NCBI GenBank assembly: GCA_036924285.1
Contig: JAYKYS010000012.1
Span: 14,818,001-14,882,000 of the forward strand
Direction: 5' to 3'
Length of the DNA stretch: 64,000 nucleotides
From: Asterella californica
Lineage: Eukaryota > Streptophyta > Marchantiopsida > Marchantiales > Aytoniaceae
The position numbers were made by a program, and so were the translations under genes. This document shows positions 54,776 through 64,000 of this stretch, one piece after another. The notes under the pieces are model-generated. The model saw only the letters and a program-made list of their open reading frames with translations, ran no database searches and was not told the DNA's origin. Positions within the stretch are counted from its first letter, which is position 1. Each line of letters opens with the position of its first letter.

Positions 54776-57683
54776 ATGACAGAGGTGAATAAATATCAGC
54801 AGTTGTGCGAAGAAGTTAAAGCGGAGAACAATGATCTCACCAAGAAGATGTTCAAACTCAAGGAGCAGATAAAGAGAGACATGGAGGAGAAGGAGATCAA
54901 GAACAAGGAGCAAGAGAATGAGCTCGCCCTAACCACTCTATCCGACAGCATTACAACACTACAAAAGAAATTAGAAGGAACTCATAAAGCTTAGAAGGAG
55001 CTTACAGAGAGGTGGAAGAAGTCCTCGGATGAGAATGTGACAATGCAGCAGATGCAAGAGCAACGAGCACAAGAGTTGCATGTCCAGTTAACAACCTCAA
55101 AAGAGAAAGTGAGTGCACTGGAAGATGAAGTACAATGATAACTTCAAAGAAGGAAGAATTGAAGATACTACTTGACCAGAAAAGGAGTAGCAAACTTCAG
55201 GAGGTCAAGACCTCAAAAACCAAGTGGTCACAAAGGAGAAGGACCTATAAGAGGTCACCAACAGCTGTGACACATATGCTAAGAAGGTCCAGGATCAGGA
55301 GCGGTTCAAAGGGCAACATGATATGATGAAGCCTCAAGGAAAGATCAAAAAGCTTTTAGAAGGAGAGCAGGTCGATGACGAGGACAAAGAAGAGGACAAT
55401 GACCAAGACGAGAAAAAGAGATCCAATGAGAAAGATGATGCTCCAAAGGACGATCCTCCCTTGTCCACCACCATCAGGACCACCAATGACATCTCAAGAA
55501 AACAACAGTGGAGCGATAACAAAATCCTCGTCCAAGTATCAACCACGACAAAAATCAGGAGAAGAGTCCACCAAAAGGATCAGGCATGCATCAGAAGGAG
55601 AAGTCAGCGAGGAGGTATAAGTCACCCTCGAGATGCTAGTCACTCAGATGAACGACAACCTACTCAAAGATCTTTGTATATCAATCAACGACTATGGAAG
55701 CTTCATCAGCAACACTCCTTCATTCATCAAAATTGATACTCTCGATACAAAAGCAGAGGACCACCATCTATTTTGTTCCAGGAAGATACTTTTATACCGA
55801 TCAGGAAAAAGGACCATAGAGAAGAAGCATCTGAGATTCGTCAAGAAGAAGATCACAAAGGAAGTAGAGATCAAGAAAGCAGATCAGGCTCCGACCTAGT
55901 CCAAAGTCATCATTGAGCAAGTGCTAGAGATGTCTTTCTTCAAATACGCACCTCATATCCGAAATAAAGAGCATTGTGAGACTATACACTCCTTACATAT
56001 GTGACGCAATAATCTCATTACTTGTCCAGTCTATTAGGGGAGCACCATTTCAGCTCGATCAATCCAATAATGATCCAATTACGATCATTATTTATGACAA
56101 GCCGGAAGGAAAGATACATGGACCTTTGTACGACGGAAGAGAAGGTCAAGGAGTTCATGCTCAAAAAATCTAGAAGCATCAAACTAACCCCTTTCTACCT
56201 AGGTCGATCTTGAACAGTACATTGGTTCTCAACACGATAAATGCATGCAGGTCAATGAGAATGTGAGGACAACCATGTGTGATAGAACATGTGTATCTCA
56301 CGGATAGACCCATCTTTATCACCTTCATCACCTTCACCTTCATCTTTAAAACCTTGAGTGGTTCTCTCACATTGACATGCCACTTCATTCTTTGAAGTGG
56401 CATGTCAATGTGAGAGAACCACTCACTATGGAGGTGTTTACACCAATTGGGAGCAGAGGTCTGCAAGATTGAGATATTACCTACTTCAGAGTGTTCTTAT
56501 GCGAAGCGATCCTCTATGGAGACGTCATCTTGGTCAACCCACACCAATTAACCTATGTGGTGGTCAATCTACATGCATTAATCCTGAAGTATTTCCTACA
56601 CTACCTGAAGAAGATCAGGATCATCTACTCAAAGAGGATGCCCCTGACCGCTCTTATGACGTATCTAAGGCATCTTCCTATATCGACAGAAGAGAAAGTT
56701 CGCATCAGAGGTGATATTACATTCATGGAGACCTAGAACTTCACCATAGAAGGGATGGAAAATGTGACGAAAATCCAAATGGTAAACTTAGTATGGATAT
56801 CAAAAAGGAGATCAGTCTACTCAACACCGAGATCAATGTAGCTTAGTCCCAGCTGGACGAACACATTGCATCTCTGAAGAAAAAGGTGGAGCTGGGAAGG
56901 TGCGACACTTAGAATACTTCTTATCTTACGATGCTCTCACATCATGTGGTATTCATGTCATACCTAGAGATAAGTCACACATTGACAAGACAGCCGAGGA
57001 ATCTCATGATGTCTAGCCGAGACTACACGACATAGGAACGTGATAGAGATAAGATCGAGTAGTCTCTTCCTTGAAGATTTTAGTCCAAGACATTCAAAAT
57101 CCTCCTTGTCGAGCACCCCCATTCCAGGAGCAATGCGTCCTAGCATACGACATTATGCTCCCAATGCACCTTCAAGGAGAAGTCATCCCGAATCTTGAAC
57201 TTTTGACTTTCTCTATCCCATCGGTGTCCTAGACCACCTACCCAAAGGTTTAGATGCATACACTAACACAAAGTATCCCTTCGATTGGATGACATTCTTA
57301 TCACCTTGTTGCAACATTTAACTTTTGAGCCCAAGGTATCATGAAGATGTCAATTAAATCACGGTCATTATGGATTGTATACTTTTTCTTTGTCTAAGAT
57401 CTCAAGGATATTTAACGATCCGAGAGGCATCCGAAAGAGTCTAGTTCGGTTCTGGGATAAACACAAAGATACACATGATATAATGATGTTCAAGGCTGCT
57501 ATCTACCAACGTCTATTTTATCATACCTTGAAAAAATACCTTCTCATGGCTCAATTTGAATCCAATCAACATTTCACACTCATAGTCTTGCTTCTCTCTC
57601 AGATGAATGTACTACGAACATCGAATTGGTTGAGCTCTGGAGTTAGCAGTCATGGACGATTTCTTGTGACACAACAGCGATGA
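54776..57683 (+). pseudogene. Decayed coiled-coil gene of unknown family
   Basis: A run of plus-strand readings. 54776-54994 is a coiled coil (YQQLCEEVKAENNDLTKK, KLKEQIKRDMEEKEIK), continuing with stops to 55135; 55323-55500 is acidic (EGEQVDDEDKEEDNDQDEKK); 56000-56740 and 57375-57683 give mixed globular readings (ILYGDVILVNPHQLTYVVVN, NDPRGIRKSLVRFWDKHKD). Stops and frame changes are frequent. The order coiled coil, acidic linker, globular part is the reverse of the A/B-family protein. No known domain is recognised; it probably belongs to a non-autonomous retroelement. Confidence 0.45.
56355..56425. repeat. 33-bp perfect inverted repeat (hairpin)
   Basis: Arms 56355-56387 and 56393-56425 are exactly complementary over all 33 positions around a 5-base loop TTCTT. 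Confidence 0.95.
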
Positions 57684-58029
57684 TTCTTGAATGATATCAC
57701 CCAAAGTCGAGAAGCAGAATCTGGAATGCTAGGAAGCTATACTCATATAAAGAGAAGTAAAAGTTTGTCCGAGATAGTCAAATGTCTTACGGTGGAACTA
57801 TGTCACAAGCATGTTTATCTCGATCTCTAATCTAAGATCCCTGTAAGGATCAAGATCAGGATGGTTCTCCTCATGTAATGATCTTGACGATGGTGATAGG
57901 AGATAGGAAGAACGACCCTAAGTATATCAGGAAAGGACTCGCTAGCGCATTATAATTAGTGTAGTTAGTATACTATAATTAGATTAGAACTGCTAGCACC
58001 AAAGATAGATAGTCTCAACGCTCTCGTTG

Positions 58030-60300
58030 AGGATTAGTTATGAAATTAAAGTTCTAATGACTATTTAGGGTGGTATCCTTGGTCATTTCAGGCACATGTG
58101 TTAGGAGCAATCTCACAAGACATAGGAGGAAACACTTGTCAAAGTTTATATAGCTCAAATCATTAGTAGAAAACCCTCCTAAGGATCAAGAGTCCAAATA
58201 CCAGCACATCTGTTGCATACAAGTGTGAGTGTATATATGTGTGTGTGAGTACGTTGTCATGATATGAATTACACAAGGTGAAAAGTTCACCTTTGTGTTT
58301 AGATTGTAGATTGTAGTGTTTAGCATATATTTACATCTTAAAATGTACAAAAAGACCATGTCTGGAGATAGTTATGGTGGTTCGAGTTAGTGAAGAGAAA
58401 ATAAAATAGTGCGCTTTACTAGTATATAAGCTTAGAAACTGGTCTATAGAACCAATTGTGATATTGACTTCCGTGGGTAGCTAAGCAAACTTGTAGGGAC
58501 GAGGACTCTAGATCAAATCCCCCAGACTCACAACCGGCTTGAAGTAGACTGGCCCCTTTGGACGAATATGTGAGTTTCGTGCATTATCGTCTTGTTGCAC
58601 CAGTAGAAGCTCTTGTCGGTAAGTCATGAAACTCACAACATTAAGATGCAAACCACAATCACACGTTAGCGTTCATGCATCACTTATCTTTATCATGTTT
58701 GATCTGAACCGGAGCTAGATCGTCTCTCTAACTCTCAAGCTCAACATTCCTCAAGTCCCGATCTAGATCCGGCCAGATCGATCTCAAAATATGAGCAAGT
58801 CACAACGTGACTTGAGACATAAAGTCCACAATACTTCAAGCACACATAGCAATCTAACCATTCGTGATGTTCGTCTAGGTCTAGCCTTCCAAACAATGGT
58901 CGAACATGCCGTCTCGTTCCTTAGTCTTGTCCCAGCCCTTGGATTGTTCTCAAGTCTAGACGTCCACGTCTAGACCAGACCACGCTTTGCTATTAACCCA
59001 ATCATCATCTCATGTCTCAAAGTCCACCCGTCAAACTCTGGGATCGACTGACTCGTCTTGGCCCACTCAAGCATCGAGTCTCTCTCATATAAACTTCTAG
59101 AGATCGGTGACCTCGTCCTCCCCTTTGATCTCTAAAAATTATATCACAAACCGATCATAGGATCAGTCATAATTCTCAACTCCAACGTCAGTTTGGAGAA
59201 TTCTTGGTATCGCTGGAAAGCTCCCGCTGAGACCTTTCCAATGATATCTTACTCATCTCAAGATCTTACATAGAGCTCCATCCACAACCCAAGATGTCGA
59301 TGGAGTTTCAACATTTAGTATTTTTTCAAAGAACCAGCGCTATACTAGGACCTTATGGTTTGGACCAGCGTCCAGATCCACGTCTCAATCCGCTCCGACC
59401 CACGTCTCAGACCTGCTTCTTAGACTTGCATTTCGATCGGATTTCAGACTTATCTCCTTAAGTCAGCATTTGTCTGAAGTCTCTTTGGGATAGGCCCTTA
59501 CGTCCTAATCTAATATTTTGCCCTTGGTTCAAAGAACCACTTAAGGTTCATCTGCTATCGACTTCTTGATCAAGACGTTAAGTCTTACTCACAATGTTCA
59601 CGATCTATCGCAAGTCCACTAGAGTTCTGTTGTTTGTATCTACACCAGATCTTGAGACTGAAGGTCACGATAGTGAGATATCAAGTTGTCTAAGGACGGG
59701 ACACTCGATGTCTTTTAAACGTGTCGTGAATGCGAGACACCTCCGTCTGTCCCTGCGTTAGTACAGTCACCTGATGTGGATGATAGAGTTACCGTCGGAT
59801 TTTGAGATGGACCTTATGCTAGAGGACTAACTCCTCTTCGAGATGTCAAGATAATTAGTACGAATTTGGTGTGCAGTTCTCTAAGTCTTGGGGCAGGGAG
59901 GTTATCGTCAGATTTCAAAATGAATCCTATGCTAGAGGACTAACTCCCCTTCGGGATTTTGAGATAATTAGTATGAATCTGGTGTGCGGTTCATTACGTC
60001 TTGGGATAGCGAGATGAGATTAAAGATAATCCAAGTCGGTATCACCTCTTTTATAGAAAAATATAGATTTCACCATGTGATATACATAGGTCCAAAACTC
60101 AAGTCGAACTGATACTTGAGGAGACACTTACAACATTCCAAAGTCAAAAGGGGTCGGAGAATAACAACAGCTATAGCTCGGGCTCTGGATGTCAGACTGA
60201 GGTGATTCCGATGACGTCAGAGGCAGCTGTGGTGGAGTTACTTTGGATCGAGGTGTCAAAAACTGGCTATAAGACCGACTCCATAACTGTTCGTATATAT
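58030..60300 (+). repeat. LTR-like direct repeat, copy 1 (with ~1.1-kb extra segment)
   Basis: 58030-58574 and 59678-60300 match copy 2 (61665-62860). 58255 starts TGTCATGATATGAATT, like the LTR start at 44786. The extra 58575-59677 segment is absent from copy 2 and is flanked by TGAG. 59786-60015 is a ~114-bp unit in two copies. No ORF is recognised. Confidence 0.7.
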
Positions 60301-61664
60301 GGATATGTCACGCATGTTAATTTGTCTTTCTAACACTTAAGAAAGATTACACCTCCTTCTTACGTCACCTCTCTCTGACTGCTCTCATTCTCTCTCTCCC
60401 CTCTCTCTCTCTCTTTGTCTTTGTTTGATATCCATGTGGATCCCTTCCTTGATTGAACTTCCAAGGTGATCGGATCCTTGATTGAATTCTCTAGGTGATC
60501 CCTGAATCTTCTAAGGGTAAACATTGAACCCTCCCTGGTTACTATCATGGTTGACTCGTTGTGTCATAGAGACCTCAAGGGATTGTCCTATTCCTTATCA
60601 GTTGTCCGCAGCTCTGACCTCCCTTTTCACTCTTCAAGGAAGACCTCTGTTCTTCTCAAAACTCTGTCGTGGTCTCCACTACCTTGACAACGGTGACTAT
60701 AATGTACTTGACAACGTTGTCGAGACGAGAGTTTCATGAGAAGGGTGAATTCTTCTAGCTGTGATATGTCTTGAAAAAGGATTAGAAAACCACACACGAA
60801 ACACAAATCATGAAGAATCTCCAACACATTCTCGATCTAACAAAACACATGACACGCACGTAAGTTCAACTCCAAATCAACTCCAGATCACCATGACTAA
60901 AAAACTCACGCTCAAGAACTCAGAACTTTAGAAAACTACTCCTCATGTGAAGCACTTGCACGTTCATCTAGAAGCTCTTCATTTTCTATTCAAAAAGATA
61001 TGCGTACAAGTTGCAAGTCTTCTCGCTATTCGTTTTTGTCTTCAAATCTCAATCCTCGATGTCAAAACTTTCATCTAAATCAGAAAATCCTCTAGTCGTA
61101 AACTCCATGAAACTCTTTACTCAGCTCTTCGATAATCTCTCCTCGTTAATGACTTGAAAAAAACCTAACTTTCATTGTACACACCCTCTAGGATTTTCCT
61201 CCTCCTCTCGATGGGATTGGTGTCCCAAGAGAGTGATCTTCTTACTCCAGTCAAGCCAAGACAGAAGTTGTAATTCATGGAGCGATATTAACACGAGGGA
61301 TAGAGAGAAGTTCAGTTCTGCAGGGAAGTTCTAAGAAAAAAGAGTGCATGTTATTCAGAATATTCTTAAGTTTCAGGAAGTCATGTCTTAGTTAGTCGTG
61401 ATACTCATCCAGGGACAATAATAGTAAACATCAAGGTGAGCTGCCTGTTCAAGAAAGTTAAACTAACCGATGACATTAAGGTTGATTATTTTTTTTAGAA
61501 ATAATTCTTTTGTGCATACATGGGAGCTGATGATTTGTTCAGTTTCCAACTAGACGATTTGTTGTCTGTTCGGACAGATCAGGTCCTAAGGTAACCTCTC
61601 TCAACACCTCTGTTGTAACCACAACAACCTCCATCAGCACCACGACCGCTGCCGTTGAGAATTA
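60301..61664. other. Region between the two direct-repeat copies
   Basis: CT-rich start (60370-60420), then no recognised gene. 61450-61660 matches 62865-63060, so it is the sequence that follows the repeat in both copies. Around 60680-60760 shares words with 43300-43390. Confidence 0.5.
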
Positions 61665-62860
61665 GGGTTCAATTGACTATTTAGGCTGCTATCCTTGTCC
61701 ATTTCATGCACTAGTATTAGAAGCACTCCCACAAGGAATAGGAGAAGATACCCGTCAAAGTTTGTATACTTCAAAAATTAGTAGAAAACCCTCTTGAGGA
61801 TCAAGAGTTCGAATACCATCACATCTGTTGCATACAATTGTGAGTGTATATGTGTGTGGGTGTACGTTGTCATGATGTGAATTATTTCATAAGGTGAAAA
61901 CTTCACCCTTTTAGTCAGAAGTTAGACTTTCTAAGTCAAGTTAAGACCTCAGAGAAGTGGATTGTAGTGTTTAGTACATATTTGCATCTTAAAATGTGAA
62001 AGAAGACCATGTCCGGAGATAGTTATGGTGGTTTGAGTTAGTGAAAGAAAGATGAAATAACGCGCTTTACTAGTATATAAGCTTAGAAACTGATCTCTAA
62101 AATCAATGGTGAGATTGGCTTCCGTGGATAGCTGAGCAAACCTGTAGGGAGGAGATCTTTAAGATCAAATCCGCATATCCACAACCGGCTTGGAGTAGAC
62201 TGACCCTTTCGTGAGAATATGTGGGCACCAAGTTGCCTAGAGACGGAACACTAAATGTCTCATAAACGTATTATGAATGCATGACGTCTTCGTCTACCAC
62301 TGCATTAGTGCAGTGGTAGACGAAGACTTTGGTGTGGATGCTAGAGAGAGGTTACCGCCGAATTTTGAAATGGATCATATGCTAGAAGATTAACTCCTCT
62401 TCGGGATGTTAGGATAATTAGTACAAATTCGGTGTGCAGTTCTCAAAGTCTTTGGGGTAGGGAGGTTACCGCCGGATTTCGAGATAGACCTTATGCTAGA
62501 GGACTAACTCTCCTTCGGGATGTAAAGTCGATATTTGACTCTCTAGGTCCTGGGGTAGCGAGATGACATCAAAGATATTCCAAGTCAATACCAACTCTTA
62601 TGTAGAAGAAATATAGATTTCATCATGTGATATACCTGGATCGAAAAATCAAGTCGGACTGATACTTGAGGAGACATTTACGACCTTTCAAAGTTAAAGG
62701 AGGTCGGAGAACAACAACGGCTATAACTAGGGCTTTGGATGCCGGACTGAGGTGATTTCGGTGATATCAAAGATAGCCATGGTGTCATAAGCTGACTGTA
62801 TAACTGACTCTATAGCTGTCCATACATATGGATCTGCGAAGGCATGTTAAACTTGGATTA
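61665..62860 (+). repeat. LTR-like direct repeat, copy 2
   Basis: Continuous version of copy 1. TGTCATGATGTG starts at 61868. It contains the ~114-bp tandem pair (62348-62570; GGTTACCGCCGRATTT) and a perfect 19-bp hairpin at 62286-62327. Confidence 0.75.
62286..62327. repeat. 19-bp perfect hairpin with GAAGAC ends
   Basis: GTCTTCGTCTACCACTGCA (62286-62304), loop TTAG, exact complement (62309-62327). The corresponding place in copy 1 (about 59743-59785) cannot fold. Confidence 0.95.
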
Positions 62861-63539
62861 ACTGATGAGATTAAGGTCAATTATTTCTTTCAGAAATAAT
62901 CATTTACACATACATAGGAGCTGATATCAGTTCTCAACTAGAGGATCTTTTGTCCGTTCAGACCAATCAGGTCCTGAGATATCCTCTCTCGACACCTCTG
63001 TTGTAACCACATCAACCTCCAATGGCACCTCAATTGCAGTTACCAACAGCAATACTCTGATACCTATCTCTTCATGTCTGAGAAATGGGATGATGCACGG
63101 TACTTCCAAAGGTTTCTTGCTTCAAGCACTTCAATATCCTGCTGATGCATCAATAGTAGCAGGAAGGAAAACATTAGTAATCTAAAGTATCGTCCCAATA
63201 CCATTTATTAGTGAGAGCAGCAAAGTATAGAGGACATTAGGAGGAGTTCAACCAAAGAAACATTCACTTAGGGACCTTCAAAAGGTTCTCAACTCATTTC
63301 ACTAATTAAGATATCCTAATCTTCCAAAAGCAAATCTGAACCTAATCTGGACTGACAGTACTCTCTCCTAAACTGGTCTGTCTGGAAGGCACGGATTTAA
63401 GTAGCCCTTTGAAATGCGTTAACACCGCGCTGATCCTAGACAACCAGCCATCTAACAACTGTAGTGTTTAACCTTTTCACTTAACTTATATAGCTAAACT
63501 CATGTACGTGCCAAAATGCTACTAGCTTATTACACTTGA

Positions 63540-63930
63540 CTACTCAGCTGTAATACCTACGACCTCGTCTATCTGATGCAAGAGGTCAAAGACCTCAACT
63601 GGATTTAGGCCACTTCTGGCTATGACTATTTCTTCTTCTTGAGATATAATTTCCAGTGCCACATTATCGCTAACGGCTTGCTGAAGCTGCTCCACCAGAT
63701 GCTATCCTTCTAAGCACCAAGTCTCCAAAGTCCCGGTCAAATCGGTTAGAGTGCTGAAAGTCGACGTCTTGATCAATTGTTCTTGTAACTCTAGTTTCTT
63801 CTTACAGAGTTAACCACTTCACTTATCTCCCACATACTATGTGCTTTTGCTGACTTTACCTCCTCGAACGAAGTAGAGTTCAGCACTTCAGCTTGCGATA
63901 AGCCACTTGTAATTGTTGAAGTTACCAGAG
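63540..63930 (-). pseudogene. Possible decayed coding remnant
   Basis: Minus-strand readings such as SQAEVLNSTSFEEVKSAKAH (about 63900) and VALEIISQEEEIVIARSGLN then PVEVFDLLHQIDEVVGI (about 63670-63560) look protein-like but are separated by stops and frame changes. No family is recognised. The rest of 63060-64000 shows nothing. Confidence 0.3.
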
Positions 63931-64000
63931 GTTCAAATGCTCAGCTAACCTTGCTGTACCGCCAATGTACGTAGTTGACATTGTAACTATAAATACTCCT

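Noticed and set aside
1..64000. CRISPR arrays, tRNA or rRNA genes, operons
   Set aside because: None seen; the split gene and retroelements show eukaryotic nuclear DNA. Short tRNA genes could be missed by eye.

Overview
The window looks like nuclear DNA of a streptophyte: an early-diverging land plant or, perhaps more likely, a charophyte-grade green alga with a repeat-rich genome. Two things support this. There are plant-type Ty1/copia and Tat/Athila-like Ty3/gypsy retrotransposons. There is also a split gene on the minus strand whose exons read as HAP2/GCS1, the gamete-membrane fusogen, in a form that keeps the RSPGK motif shared with plant HAP2 but is otherwise divergent. No bacterial, organellar or CRISPR features were seen. 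The species cannot be named from the sequence.

Host gene. Six consecutive HAP2 exons can be read on the minus strand (49411-49303, 48479-48339, 37985-37803, 6815-6738, 6409-6297, 337-220). All have canonical GT/AG borders and compatible phases. The N-terminal exons should lie above 49.4 kb and the C-terminal ones below position 220; I could not find either with confidence. The introns are about 0.8, 10.4, 31.0, 0.3 and 6.0 kb. The 31-kb intron cuts the conserved HAP2 core.

The 31-kb intron holds a nest of mobile elements. Element A (minus strand, 10602-36801) is a roughly 6.3-kb TG...CA sequence with no LTR pair. Element B, of the same family and in opposite orientation (14625-29219, 5.8 kb without its insert), sits in A with a 5-bp target duplication ACGAA. 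A complete 8.75-kb Ty3/gypsy element (17879-26628) sits inside B's open reading frame with a GATC duplication. A complete 5.3-kb Ty1/copia element (29950-35285) sits in A with an AGGAC duplication. The A/B family carries a gene for a roughly 780-residue protein with an acidic linker and a coiled coil, of no recognised family. It is packed with GAAGAC/GTCTTC hexamers. It is the best candidate here for something undescribed: a coding giant solo LTR, or a new non-autonomous element.

The 10.4-kb intron and the region upstream of the recovered exons (49.4-64 kb) contain older debris: a gypsy integrase remnant with its 3' LTR start (44.8-45.85 kb), a decayed copia gag-protease (50.7-52.5 kb), two tandem arrays with units of 157 bp and about 185 bp (52.7-54.1 kb), a decayed coiled-coil gene (54.8-57.7 kb), LTR-like direct repeats (58.0-63 kb), a family of paired-hairpin MITE-like repeats (38.5-48.8 kb), and several long near-perfect hairpins. 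Nearly every inactivating change that can be polarised in these elements is C>T or G>A, consistent with decay of methylated DNA.
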